From Tubiluchus corallicola (taxonomy: Eukaryota > Priapulida > Priapulimorpha > Priapulimorphida > Tubiluchidae), in NCBI GenBank assembly GCA_030141605.1, contig JAQGDQ010000305.1:188001-252000 (forward strand): DNA of 64,000 bases, in the 5' to 3' direction. Shown piece by piece: positions 25,988 to 37,547 of the stretch. The position numbers and the translations under genes are program-made. The stretch's first letter is position 1, and every line of letters starts with the position of its first letter. The notes under the pieces are model-generated. The model saw nothing but the letters and a program-made list of their open reading frames with translations. It was not told where the DNA came from and made no database searches.

Positions 25988-27540
25988 AAAGCTTTTATAT
26001 TTGCTATTAAAAATACTAATGTTAAAATAAAAAAATAAAATAACAGAGAATATTCCTTCTTACAATTGCAATTAATTAATGAAAATCAGACCAGTGAAAC
26101 CACCCAGTGGACCTACTGCAACAGAGTGCAATATCCACTGATTTAAAATATTTTTGTTTATTTAAACCAAGGTTAGCTAAAAATGCATATTATTATGCGG
26201 ATTTGAATTAAAAACAGCCATGTAAGCAGGATGCGGATCAGGACAGATCGCGGATTTGAATTAATTTAGTAAAGTGTTTGCAGATTGCTGTTAATAGCAA
26301 AATGCGGATTTTTGGCGGACTGCAGATTTCATGTTTGCAGACTAAATTTTTTTGCGAATCGGGAAATTAGTCAGTCCGCTCATCTCTGATTAGTTCTTCC
26401 AACAAAACCAGTATTTTAAACATTAAAAAACATGTTGTACAGCAAAGATTAATCAACACAAATGTTTGAACAATATAACATATAATATAGCATAAACATT
26501 TACTATAGTATAGTATAGTGTATAGTATGGTATGGTATGGTATGGTATGGTATGGTATGGTATGGTATGGTATGGTATAGCATTTATTTATTGACAGCAA
26601 GTCACACATATATAGATTACCATGGTGCTCATGCATTAAGACAGTCCTGCATGACAAGTAAAACCAATTTTTCATACTTTGCTGAATCTGTTTAATTTTT
26701 TTCGTGAAAATATGAAACAGTTTTGCTTATTTTATTTTAAATGTGAATTTTTTCAATTTTAAATTTGTTTTATGTTCACTTAAAATTTGGTACCAAAGTT
26801 GTTTGTGGTATAAGAGTGTATATATTGTGAAATTCAGTAATAGTGATTAATGGAATGTGCTCGTACCAGTGTTGTTTTTGAGTAAGGAAAGTGTTGTGAA
26901 AACACTAACAAAATAATGGTCCAGTAGATTAGTAAATCATTTTATTATTTTTTTAAACTATCACGTACTCTCTTGCTTAGTATGTTAGCATACTCTATGC
27001 TTTATCATGAAATGCCACCACAGTTAGTCATGTTAGCCATGTAGTCATGTTATGGAATTGGTGTAAAACCTGTTAAAAAACTTGAATAATTATTTGTATG
27101 TCTAATTTTCCCCTTTAAGAATTCAGAGTGCATGAATGACAAAAAATTTGGCAATCTTAGAAAGGCAGAAAACAATAAACAATAAAAACAATAAACTACA
27201 GAAGACATTAAGTGACTCTTATAATCCTAGACATTTTGGTTGTAAGCTTGGCCTCATATTCTTGACCTTAACTTTAGATATGGCAATAAATTAAATACAG
27301 TACCATCTTAGCTGCAGTTAATATTCATTTTCAATAGATTTTAGCCAATTAAATTTACTACTTCAGCAGAAGTTTGTATCCTGATATGTGGATTAGTATC
27401 TAATAGCTGGTTTATTACTAAATTTTGAAAAGGTCGAAACCAAATCAAAGTACAAACCAATTAAAAAAAGTTACAAGTTTGAATAAGTAATGAACATTGC
27501 TGTTCGTTAAGTTTGTTAAAATAATGGTTGTTAAAACTCC

Positions 27541-27573
<33 letters not shown>

Positions 27574-30500
27574 TTATTTTTGTACTCAAGTACAATAACA
27601 AAATTATGTACAAGGATTAGTCAATAAATAACAATATAAGTTAAATAAATAAGGTTAGTTAAAAAATATAAATATAATGTATAATACACCAATATATGTG
27701 TGTTGAACACAACACTACTTTGAAAATAAGTGTCATAATAATATAGACCTATAACATATAAACTTATTACCTATAATCAGTTGTATATAAAATTATCTAT
27801 AACATAATATTTTATTATTATTATCATCATCATCATCAGCAGCAGCATTTGTTCGAACATACAGTACGTGCAGTTCAGTTAGTTAGTATACAAATAGACA
27901 GATTAAGAAAAACAAAACCATAAAAAACAACAAAACGTGTTACGCAGTAATTATAAGAACGTAAAATAAGCCTATTCTTAGTACCTATGAGAATTTAATG
28001 CACACCTATATGATATATTATCAATATCACTGCTTCTCTGGAGAAAAAAGAATAATCTTTCCTTTCTAGTGCATAAATTACATCATTTAACAAAGTGCAT
28101 TATTTGTACTTTATGTCATTCAAGTAAATAGTAAAATACAACTAGTTACAACAAATATGAATTAGAACAGAAATTAGCTCTTGTTTTTCGAAAAAAGTTG
28201 TTATTTGTTGTTATTTATTTCGATGCCTTGTATTGTATCCCTGACAAGTGAAGATATTGCAGCTTTTTCATCTAGGTTATAATATTTTTCAGTAATACAA
28301 TACATTAAATGTTTCTAATCATGACAGTTTAAGTTATTATTATGTTTATAAAGTATTAACTGCAAATTGTAGCCAATAATTGACTTCACAGAAAAAATAG
28401 CCTGTCTTGCAATGTGGTTTACTAGAGCATTATTACTTCTTAAACAGGATAAATAAAATTTAGTGAAACATTTTCTCTCGAACTGGCAAAGTGGTTGAAG
28501 TATATCACTGACTTGCAGCAAGATCAATCTATGAGTAGTATTTGGTAAATTACTTAGTTTAGGCACAGCAATATTCCAAGCCGTAATTATTGCCTTAATA
28601 TTGTCATTATCGAGTATCCAGGTCTGGTTGCCATAGAAAGCATGATAATAGGTTCTAAAAATCTTAGATTTTAATTTACTGTTCAAAAATGAGAAGCTGT
28701 TTATCAAGAAATTCACTCTGTAAATGAAATCACTGCTGTTGCTTGAAATATCTTCCGCATCATCAAGATTTGAGGTTAGCGTGTGTCCCAATTTTTACAG
28801 TCCTGCATAAGTTAACAGAGTTCCTGCCAAAAATAACATTGGAGTCGAATTGTTAAGCATGTTACTACATTAAAAAAACATAAAGATTTATTCTTAATCT
28901 TGTTTTTCTGAATGTTTACAAAATTTATATTAAATTCATTTGCATATTGCTCACACATGTTTAACGTAGATTGCATAGCTTCAAGGTTAGGACTTATTAA
29001 ATTCGAAATCGTCTGCATGTGAAATAGCACCACAGCACTTATTTCTTATGGCAGCTAAGTTTAGATTTTGACAGGTTAACTAGCAGGCCAACACCAAACA
29101 AGAGGACAGACATTACAGCTCCCTGTCTTATACCATTGGTAACTGTAACAAATTCAGAATAATAGGCATTATTCCAAGACGCACAAACTTTTTGGTCCGT
29201 GTACATATTTAAAATTATTCGAACGGTAGGTGTTGGAAATTTTCTTAAAATCTATTTCTTAAAGAGTTTACAATAGTGAACTTTGTCAAATGCTTTGGAA
29301 ACATCGAGTAGAGTGTAATATGTTATAGAATTATTATTTAAATAATATTTCACTATTTCCTTTGGAGCAATGGTGCACATACTTGTTCAGATTTTTTCTT
29401 TGAAAGCAAATTGTTGATTCGACATATATAACAGATGTTCAAATTTACGAATAACTAACCAGACAAAAATTTTGCTCAGAGGAGAAGAAAATGCAACACC
29501 ATGACCAGGGGCGTATCAAAACCTTGCGATGCCCTAGGCTGATATATATATATATATCATTTATTTCACAAATTAATGCAATACACAATACAGAGGTGGA
29601 TATAGATAATTAATAACAATAGAAATATATACAAAAAATGATACAATATATACAATGTTGAATTGGTTAGTTAGTAAATGTAAAAGCATGTCATTCAGTT
29701 CATTTTCAAGTGAAACCTTCGATAATTAATTCACATAGATGTAATCAGTGAGATTTCATAACTTAGTTTTTCTTCTGCGGTATAATTTAAGTTCATTTCT
29801 TTACTTTCACAAAAAATTCTGTTTTCTCCTAATGTTGAATGATCATTCAGAATAACAGTATGATAGTTCTGTCCCGCCCATCTCTCTTGTGAATTAATGG
29901 TTTTTTATGTAATGAGCAGATTAAACAATTACTTGTGGTATATTAGAAACACTGTTAACCTAGTGTTTATGTGGTGGTTATTTAATTAGATGTATTTGCA
30001 TAGTGCTTGCATGTTGTATAATACCTTGCACCTGTTCATTATGTGGCACGTGTATAAAAGCTGCTCTCAGTAACTGCCCGTGGTGTGTTCTAAAATGCGC
30101 CCTGTATACGATTATGAAAGTATACACATTTTCCGAGGAGAATAATAATTTTTTCTAAAATGTGACGCACCTCAAGGTTTGGTGCCCTAGGCTGTAGCCT
30201 AGTTGGCCTATTGGTTAATACGCCCCTGTCCAAGACAATTATTGCTGTAGCATAAAGTGCCTCTGCTATCCTGAGGGATTGGAGTTATATAAGAAAATAA
30301 TAAGTTATCAGGTGCAACATTATCATGCGTGATCAGCTGTGTGATCATAGCAGTATTCAAGAAACATATGTCCAGGCATAGAAGTTTGCTGGCATGGAAG
30401 AAATGATCTGAATAAAGTCCTTCTCGGCCATCCCATTTACCATCTTTTGTGCAAAGAATAGCTTTTGTTATGTCATTTACTGTAATTAAAGCAACTGTTC

Positions 30501-33500
30501 TATCATTACTGTATTGTAGATCAAGTAATAACAGTTAAGCACACTGCAAGCCTCTGCGGCAGGGCTTACTTTATTCTACATGGCTGTGGCTGGAGGGGAA
30601 TCTACTGTATTGTTAAGGACAAATCCTCTAAGCTGAGTAGCTAAACCAGCAGAGGCAACTTAGTTATTGATAATGATAATTTTAATATTAAGATTAGCTG
30701 GCTTAATTATATTGGTTGCATATATTTTTTTCCCTCTACAAAACGGCTGTTGGTAATGTGGCATACGATACTTAATGTATTGTGACTGGTGCATTTGTAA
30801 ATTATTTGCGCTAACATTTATGCTCATATATTTCAGATATTGTGTTTTTTGGCGAGGCACTACCATCAAGGTTTTTCCATCTCATGCAGAGTGACTTCCG
30901 GATTTGCGACTTGCTATTAATAATGGGCACTTCTCTGGTGGTACAACCATTTGCATCGCTTGTTGATAGGTGAGATTTCATTAATTGATTGCCACGGGTT
31001 CGCTTACATGAAGACCTTGTGCTTCATCGTCATTGTCAATGTCATCATCATCAATGTTTTAAGTACAGCTATTCCCATCAAATGGGATGTGCCAATGGCA
31101 TACCTCCGAGCAGCTTGATTGCTGGTAAATAGGCGCCATGCCTTGAGGTCATCTTGCCCAACTTCTTTGCAGTAAAAGCTTTTCCTGTTAAACTAGCATA
31201 ACAATTTTGGAAGTGGTTAAACATGACCAGATAGAAAACTAATAATTAGAATAAACAATCAGTGATAAGAATAAATGGAAATATTACATTAAGTGTTGAA
31301 CTATTTGCACTTTTTGTAAGTGAATTAGGATGTGTCTGTGCAGGTTTGTAATTAAGAAATTGGATTGTAGTTCGTAGATATGGGTTCAAATCTATGTTCA
31401 GCCCAAGATTTTCAGATTTCCTTTCTTTCGTCATATTTGGTTTCAATGATTTAACAAAAAGTTGGCATTATAGCAAGTTTGGCATTACATGTATAACTAG
31501 ATGCATTAATGCATACATTTTTATGCTAATATAGACATTTTGTCTTGCTAGAAATTGGGCATTACGTGAAGTTGGCATTATAAAGTGGGATGTTATAACG
31601 AGGTTTGACTGTATGTAACGTGAGATAGTAACTTGTGTCACATTTTCCTTTCTTTCATTTGTTAGGGTTCCTGCGTCAACACCACGCTTGCTTATCAACA
31701 AGGAAAAGGCTGGTCAGGTATTTTCCTAAATTCTATCTCTTCTGAGTTTTATTTACATTAATTTTATTTTTATTTATTTTTTTTATTTATTATTATTATC
31801 ACATTCAGTACAATATAATGACATTAAGCACACAGTGACATCAAAATTATTACATCTACTGTATTAAATTGTTATACCCCATATGTTAATAAAGATGCTT
31901 ATCACCAGTTTGACAATTATCCAAATTAACCAAAGCAATGTTTTAGATGTATGGACACTAAATGGGGTATAAGTCCATTGTTAGTGTTTTAATGTCTGCT
32001 GCATAACAACCAAAATGGCATTTTTATAACCAGCCATGAATTCTCAAATTAGAGTAATACTTGTATTCAACGAATCTATTAAAGATACACTAGCTTCCAT
32101 TAGTTCATAAACTGTTTCTCTAGATGGTAACACGAGTGCTGTAAACAATATTAACATAGCAAATTATGCTATATGCTTTGTGTAATTTGTTAGTGGAACA
32201 GTAAATTTAGCTGTAGCTGATCATCTTAACTGAATTAGCTATATTAGATCTGAATTTAGTAAACTTTTAGAGATGACCATTGTAATTTAAAATGGTAATT
32301 TGAAAACTGTTTCCTTGTAGTCCAAAAGAAGTACCACACATTGCATTACTTTACACATTTTTGTTTAATGCAGTTTTCTGTCATTGAATAACCTGGGTTT
32401 TGCTAAAGTGTCGGTTATAACATTTTCAGAATAGTCCGGTAATGCGACTGTTAGGACTAGAAGAGGGTCTCGATTTTGACTCGGAAACAAATACCAGGTG
32501 TGACCAATATTTTACATTTCAGGTGCATATGCACTAGTTTTTGTATTAATAACGGGTTTATTTTCCTGGTAACTGTGTTTTTCTGATAGTTGTAGTAATA
32601 AATTTATAGTATGTGCACAAGGTTAGTGTGATATTAACTCTGTAATTATAATACTGGTATACCTCGGGTAGACAAGGTATGTGAGACCAAGATCAAGACT
32701 AAGACTGCAACTTTCAAGATCAAAGCCACTACCACAACTTTAACAATCAAGGCAATACCAAGACTAAGATCTATTAATTCAAGACTGAGTTTCCCTAGGT
32801 ATAGATCGTGATCAAGACCAAAAACTATGCTTTCACAGAAAATTGCTTTTAAGTACGTTAAAGCTGGTTTGCAATTTTTTTCCTAAGTTTTTCTGCCAGT
32901 TTTTGGGGCAGTGTAAGCTAATTGATGTGACTAACAAAGCACCCCGTCAATGGCAATGTAATAATCTATGGTGTAATCAATCACTTGATTTTGCTGACTG
33001 GATAAGTTAGAGTTTAGATCTTCCTAGTTTAAATATATTAGTCCTAAAACCTGCATAAATAATGATAATAATAATAAAATAAAAATAAAATAATTAAAAA
33101 GATACAAAAATTATTGTATAATTATGTTACAGTCATACTGTAAATACATAAAGCAAAAATTATTTCCCAAAAAACCAAAAAAAGCCAAGTTTTGTAAAAA
33201 TCGTGCAACTAGTATTATTCTTGAACTTGAAATTTAAATCAATATGCTGTCTGTATCTTTTAATATTTCGGCTTACTGATGGCATTGTACCACAAATTGA
33301 TCTAAATCTAAAAACAATCTAAAAATCTAAATCTAAAAAAGCCGAGTCTTCATTTCCAATATTATGTACCTTACAGTGTACACTGTGATTGCCAAGCTTG
33401 TGCTGCAACTACAAAGTTATTAACTGCAAAATAAATATTTTGTGGTTTAGACTTCATGTTATCGTTCTGACAAGGACTAGTGACAGTTGTTTATTTCGCA

Positions 33501-35037
33501 AGTAGTTTGCCTAACTACCTAATAGCCTACACACAAAATAATCAGAAGTTTTTGAATATGTTATTTGATCGATTATGAAACTCATAGGAAATGGCAAACT
33601 AAAGTTTTTTCTTTTCATCCTTAAAGTACATTTGTGTAAGTACATGTAAGTAACAGTAAATGAAATGATGGAATGATGATGAAATAAATGATTAAATGAA
33701 ACCAACAAAAATGCTGCACCAAATACATAATTTACATTAAGCTACTCTTTTGGCAAAAATGCTATTAGGTAACTTTGTCTAGCGAGTAGTGAAATTAGCT
33801 GTTCTTTGTGTACTGTGTATTAAATCTTGAGACCAGGCCTCAAGACTAAGACCAATACCACTGCATACGAGACCAAGACCAAACTGAAACTGCAGTAATG
33901 AGCTTGAGACCAAGACTGTTCTTGAGTAGCGTATCTCATAATTTAGCTGATGCTATTTGCATAAATTTCGTGCATCATATTGGTGTTGCGATTGCTGAAA
34001 AAGGCTTGCTCTATTCATACAAGTTCAATGTTAGTACTGTATAATAACTGTAATATTTATTTTTCGATCAGTGGCAGCACTCATAGCCTGATATTCAAGT
34101 ATTTGCTTGACTGGATATTAATGCCTTTTTAGAACAAATCTTGTACTTTTCAACTTGTTTGCTTTCATGTGTCACAGCAGAAAATAAGGGTGGTCTTATG
34201 TACTGTAATCTACTTAGGGATGTGTTTTGGGAAGGTGACTGTGACTCTGGATGTATGAAGTTAGCGGAGGCACTTGGCTGGGAGGTGAGTTGTCTCGGGT
34301 TTATTATTAATTTATGTTATTGCTTTTGCACAAAGAAAGTATCTATTAATCAGCATTGTTTTACTGATGTGCCATGTAAATCGTTAGCTTTATCCATTAT
34401 GACATATCTCAGCCAAGGCAAAACCACAATGGAAAATAAATTCCAGAGTTTTTAATGGCATAGATTTAATTCATCTTGATGATTTGGAAAGAGTCCACGG
34501 CTAGGATAGTTAACACTTAAACACGGATTTATTGACTGAAATTTTACAGACTGATTTTTGCTTTATGTTTTGTTTTACAATGTATTTTTGTCTGTTTGTC
34601 TATTTTACAAACTGATTTTTGCTTTATGTTTCATTTTGCAAAGTGTTTTATAATTTGTCTATTTTAGCTACTTTTGTTTAATTTTTGTTTTCATTAGGAT
34701 TAATTTTGCAAACATCTTTAACTTGTCTAATTTAGTACTTTTATCTAGCTTTTGCTTCTAGATTGTATCTAATTTTATAAAGTATTTTGTGATTTACCTG
34801 TTTTAATATATGTGGAGACTTCCACAGTCTATGTATTATAATATTAGTTTTTCTTAAACTGGAATATGATTAGAAAATGATAATAGAGATTAAAAATCTG
34901 AATACTGGACTGCCTGTTTTATTGTATAACATGCTAACCATGATTATGTGATTTGCATCCAGGAAGAACTCAAGAAGTTGTACAAAAGCGGGCAGTGTGA
35001 GAACAAAACTACGGAAGCGGCTTCGTCCTCTAAATAA
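16327..35037 (+). CDS. SIRT2: NAD-dependent protein deacetylase sirtuin-2
   Basis: Thirteen exons join in phase to 394 codons, close to human SIRT2 (389): 16327-16426, 19915-20004, 21405-21512, 21674-21715, 22446-22552, 23378-23503, 24357-24480, 25376-25468, 30837-30969, 31666-31717, 32430-32497, 34218-34284, 34963-35037. Class I sirtuin motifs appear in order: GAGIS (residues 108-112), [17 protein letters not shown], catalytic His211 in EAHGTF, CxxC at 219/222, [26 protein letters not shown]. The enzyme removes acetyl groups from lysines (tubulin, histones) using NAD+. The acidic N-terminal part fits SIRT2. Exon 1 (MAEKQTSK...) was chosen because its ATG lies in CAAAATGG and its phase-1 donor fits exon 2; it is the least certain exon. 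The second zinc-binding pair is abnormal: Cys243 has no partner, and about a dozen extra residues precede GLVKPDIVFF. Introns 1 and 8 are filled with transposon relics. Confidence 0.93.
16500..19560 (+). mobile_element. Degenerate non-LTR retrotransposon (CR1/Jockey-like) in SIRT2 intron 1
   Basis: Plus-strand fragments follow the order of a LINE ORF2. An endonuclease domain comes first ([12 protein letters not shown] near 16665, [11 protein letters not shown] at about 17059, [10 protein letters not shown] near 17290). A pre-RT region follows at 17672-17900 ([11 protein letters not shown]), then the start of reverse transcriptase ([14 protein letters not shown] at about 17970). Later parts are [15 protein letters not shown] (about 18350), [10 protein letters not shown] (about 18900), [18 protein letters not shown] (about 19045) and a C-terminal HLDRHW-like end near 19490. 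The catalytic palm with the Y/FADD box is missing between about 18200 and 18270. Multiple stops and a nested insertion show a dead copy. It lies sense to SIRT2. Confidence 0.85.
18424..18839. mobile_element. Unclassified 410-bp insertion nested in the LINE
   Basis: It splits the LINE frame between TYKM and ASNSIFS. TGGCA occurs on both sides (18419-18423 and 18835-18839), consistent with a target site duplication of at least 5 bp. The insert carries no coding motif, has the palindromic stretch GGTCGGTGACCACC near 18563, and ends in AATAAAGCTATT. A short part (TTGGTGGCCTTAC) also occurs near 23950. Confidence 0.65.
20200..20306 (+). mobile_element. LINE/SINE 3' tail with ATTGA units
   Basis: AT-rich sequence ending AATAAATTGAATTGAAATTG and a short A run. 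The ending recurs at 21100-21133 and 23175-23197, so these look like 3' ends of related retroelements in SIRT2 intron 2 and neighbouring introns. Confidence 0.45.
20990..21133 (+). mobile_element. Retroelement 3' end, GGGTGGCT family, copy 1
   Basis: Begins GGGGTGGCTAGACTAGAAGA, continues with TTCGCCATCCCGTCTC and ends in AATTTGAATTGAATTG. The same order of blocks is found at 23062-23197. The sequence lies in SIRT2 intron 2 on the plus strand. Confidence 0.55.
23062..23197 (+). mobile_element. Retroelement 3' end, GGGTGGCT family, copy 2
   Basis: AGGGTGGCTGACTAGATAAC, then TTCGCTGCCCTTCTCC, then AATAAATAAATTGAATTG. It matches copy 1 in order and spacing with moderate divergence. The sequence lies in SIRT2 intron 5. 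Confidence 0.55.
23935..24108 (+). mobile_element. Retroelement 3' end with TTGAT tail
   Basis: Starts near GCCCTCTTGGTGGCCTTAC and ends AATAAATGGATTTGATTTGA. The TTGGTGGCCTTAC block is shared with the insertion at 18424-18839. It lies in SIRT2 intron 6. Confidence 0.45.
25640..26388. mobile_element. Non-autonomous hAT-like transposon
   Basis: Left end CAGTGATGAGCGGATCGGAT and inverted right end CAGAGATGAGCGGACTGAC share CAG.GATGAGCGGA. Flanks ATTAGCAC (25632-25639) and ATTAGTTC (26389-26396) agree at 6 of 8 bases, the 8-bp duplication expected for hAT. No transposase frame is present. GCGGAT and TGCGGAT motifs recur near both ends. It lies in SIRT2 intron 8. Confidence 0.75.
25922..25985. 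repeat. (AGT)n-(AGC)n microsatellite
   Basis: AGT units change into uninterrupted AGC units, then return to AGT. The tract lies inside the hAT-like element at 25640-26388. Confidence 0.95.
26505..26580. repeat. (TATGG)n pentanucleotide array
   Basis: About eleven TATGG units preceded by TATAG variants, in SIRT2 intron 8. Confidence 0.95.
27541..30540 (-). mobile_element. Degenerate non-LTR retrotransposon in SIRT2 intron 8, antisense
   Basis: Reading the minus strand from about 30530 the frame gives [16 protein letters not shown], then [12 protein letters not shown] (about 30260). A nested element follows (29506-30228), then [15 protein letters not shown] (about 29495), [26 protein letters not shown] (about 29310) and [15 protein letters not shown] (about 29130). 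SHADDFEF (about 29010) carries the catalytic ADD. The thumb and C-terminal part lie at 28791-28315 ([14 protein letters not shown], then [14 protein letters not shown]). The 3' side runs to TTA-type repeats at 27541-27568. Frameshifts and stops show it is inactive. The antisense orientation is the one usually tolerated in introns. Confidence 0.85.
29506..30228. mobile_element. hAT-like element nested in the LINE
   Basis: Termini CAGGGGCGTAT (29506) and inverted CAGGGGCGTATT (ending 30228) match; CCTAGGC-containing arms lie just inside both ends. Flanks ACCATGAC (29498-29505) and TCCAAGAC (30229-30236) agree at 6 of 8 bases. Removing the element rejoins the LINE coding blocks SNNCLG and HGVAFSSP. 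No transposase is visible. Confidence 0.75.
32655..33940. repeat. AAGACC/AAGACT hexamer-rich blocks
   Basis: Two blocks (about 32680-32830 and 33826-33925) are built from degenerate units such as GAGACCAAG, CAAGACTAAG and GACCAAGACC, all in the same orientation and separated by about 1 kb of AT-rich sequence. They may be subterminal repeats of one DNA element, but I could not define its ends. They lie in SIRT2 intron 11. Confidence 0.5.
34550..34812. repeat. Tandem repeat of about 68 bp, roughly four copies
   Basis: ACTGATTTTTGCTTTATGTT at 34550 returns at 34612. Each unit also carries TTTGTCTATTTTA-type sequence. Two further degenerate units follow to about 34812. The array lies in the last SIRT2 intron. 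Confidence 0.6.
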
Positions 35038-35162
35038 TGATTGTTTAGAGAACCTATATGTACAGCATGATTTAGTCTACAGTAACTTTTCATGTTTTTA
35101 TACATTGCTTCAGATGTTGATCAGAATAGTATATATGTGCATTAGTAAATTAATATTATTAC

Positions 35163-35168
35163 ATTAAA
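35163..35168 (+). terminator. Candidate poly(A) signal, SIRT2
   Basis: ATTAAA about 126 bases after the SIRT2 stop codon, the nearest plausible signal on the correct strand. Confidence 0.45.
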
Positions 35169-35437
35169 CGGGTAACAAAAGCTGTTACTCATTTTATTTA
35201 TAGTATTACTAAAGCAAATGCTTTGACGTTTGTCTTGAATGATGTTGGCATAACCTTAATTTTTATTATTTTTTTACTAGAAGTGAGTGCAGCTTTTACT
35301 CTTATAAATGCTGTTTTGTGTCTTGAACTGATTACGATGCACATAGTATCTGTTGTTGTTGCTCTTTTAAGAGGTTAAGTTGTTTTTTCAAAAAGTAAGT
35401 TAGTGTGTGAAGTATGTGTAGAAATAAGGTATGCAGG

Positions 35438-35795
35438 CAGGGTCTGATTACCCTACAGGCTAGTATAGGCTGCAGCCTAGGGTTCTTCATGCTTGGGGAG
35501 GCAAGCTTTGGTAACATTTGGTAAAAAAAATCTGTTTTCACTAAGGCTGTGTTGAAGTATGTGTTAATTTAGTTTGCAATAAATAACCAAATAGTGGTAT
35601 TCCATAAAGAATATTTTTTGATAAACACTAGATAGCTACTTTAGTTTATTTAAAGAATTTGCAATAAGTTTCCTTAAAGCTATGTAAATGGTGCTAAAAT
35701 ACGTCACATGAGTAAAAAATATTCAAGACTGGTAGGGACGAATTAGAGGGTGGCTGTTTTTGAGCGGCCCTAAAAAAACCCATAATCCGGCCCTG
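35438..35795. mobile_element. Non-autonomous hAT-like MITE
   Basis: Left end CAGGGTCTGATTA and inverted right end CAGGGCCGGATTA pair. Flanks TATGCAGG (35430-35437) and AATGCAGG (35796-35803) match at 7 of 8 bases, a good 8-bp target duplication. The GGCTGCAGCCTAGG arm resembles the subterminal part of the element at 29506. It lies just downstream of SIRT2. Confidence 0.8.
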
Positions 35796-36079
35796 AATGC
35801 AGGCTCTTTTATTTCATATTTAACAGGAAAAATAGCGTATTTTGCATCCTGACTTAACCGTCTCCTTACTACTACAAGAAAAATAGTGATATAGAAATTC
35901 AGATATTCATTTCCATTTTTTCTTTTATATTTTGTGGTCATGTGTAAATGTTTGCCGGACAATTATTAGCAATGACGAGATTTACATCTGAAAGCATGAC
36001 GTGTTGTAAGTGTGAGTTTGGATGCAAGTGGCAATCATACATGATGTTTAATTTGCTTAAAGTGAAGATGTCTGCTAAT

Positions 36080-36262
36080 TATCATGCACAAGGAGGATGA
36101 GTTATTGGCAGTGTGGTATACTGCAATCCATAATCTACTATTCAGCACTCAGTGGCATTTAATACTGAATGATTGTGACAGAACTGAAATCTAGCTCATT
36201 TTCAAAGAAAATCCTCTAAGATGAAAAACTGTGCTGGCTGACTTAGCCTGATTTATATACAT
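36080..36262 (+). repeat. Dispersed short repeat, AATCCTCTAAG family, copy 2
   Basis: Shares CACTCAGTGRCA, AATCCTCTARG(A/T)TGA and a CTYAGCCWGATTYA block with 48410-48545, in the same order. A further partial copy is at 30540-30660. It is SINE-like in length, but no tRNA-type A and B boxes are convincing. Confidence 0.45.
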
Positions 36263-36439
36263 TGTGTTTTCCTGCAATGAGACAACTAGTTAGATGCAGC
36301 TGCATGGAACAAAGGGGGTAGAGGCGGTCACAATGTGTGCTCAGCCTTAGGTGTGTCTGAGAAATTTGCTTTCAGGTGGTTTGGTCTGTCACTGCTTCAC
36401 CTAAACGAGGGAGTATGCACTTCTTCTTCTTCTCAGCTT

Positions 36440-36575
36440 TTCCCTATGCAGGGTCACCGTTGTGAATAAGTCGTCTCCATGCATTCCTGTTGTTGACCAT
36501 CTCTACATTTATGTTCTTCTCTCTAAGGTCTCCGTTAATACATTCGAACCATTCAAACGAGGGAGTATGCACTGA
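36440..36575 (-). mobile_element. LINE C-terminal fragment
   Basis: Minus-strand frame EWFECINGDLREKNINVEM, then NRNAWRRLIHNGDP and a stop, followed by a Lys-coding AAG run. The AWRRLI-type ending is typical of the extreme C-terminus of RTE/I-like LINE polyproteins. Only the last 45 or so codons remain. Confidence 0.55.
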
Positions 36576-37547
36576 CATCTGAAAATAGCTAACACAATTG
36601 CATACTAGTTCAGTACTTTGCCTTAGTGAATTATCCATGCCTATGATTCCATGAACTAGGCTGTGGTCCCATCACAACAATGTGCATTCCGTAGGCCCTG
36701 CCATTGAGTGACGGATAGTGGATACTGGCTTGCAGAGTATATAAAAAAGCATGGCAAATGAAACTGGCCAAAAACATTGCTACGTGTTTAAATATTCTCT
36801 TCATGTACAAGGGAAGCATGTGGTTATTTTTCCTTATACAGGTGTTTTTGTACAATGAAGTGCAATATGTAATCATAGCATTATCAAAATAATGATGCAA
36901 CATATAAGTGCGTCTAGTTTTTGCACACTGGACTGCTAAGCAACCTGTGTATTGTGTTATCTGGTGCTTGTCAGAAATCAATATTTCACATATTTGACAA
37001 ATGCTTTGTTTCACGATTTATGGACAACCTAGGTGTGTTACTGTAATTACGTAATGTATTTTTCTTTCAATGAACTTCCAATAAATTTGTGCAGTGTCAA
37101 GTACTTGCCAAAAAATTGCGCTTTTATTAATGCTTAACTGTATATTAATAAGTCAGTGTACGTGCACAGCTATATATATTAAAAAGGCAGTATGATTATA
37201 TGATTTCGTGCAGCGTTGCAATATGAGTTTCGTCTGCTGATATGGGCATTGTGATAAATGCATTAGTGCTGCAATTATTATTTTAGTTGTGAAGATTATC
37301 AAAATTGACGTGCTGTATTTTGACATCTTCGCAATTAATATAAGATTTTAATTTGAGTTATTACAATGGCTGAAGTGCTTTCATTGTATAGACATTACTC
37401 AGAGTTTGTTATGTAGTTGCATTAAATGAAGGCTTCAGATTGGCATTGTATGTTGATGCAGTTGTTGTTGTTAATTATGTTGAATGATTAGAATAGATGT
37501 TCTAGCATAAACTAATTTATTCTTGTTAAAAATTTAACAGAAATTGA

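Noticed and set aside
28315-28791. 158-codon minus-strand frame as a novel gene
   Set aside because: It continues the LINE reverse transcriptase upstream (ADD block at about 29010) and ends as such proteins do.
36631-37014. 127-codon minus-strand frame
   Set aside because: No domain, no splice signals, AT-rich composition; best taken as a chance frame.
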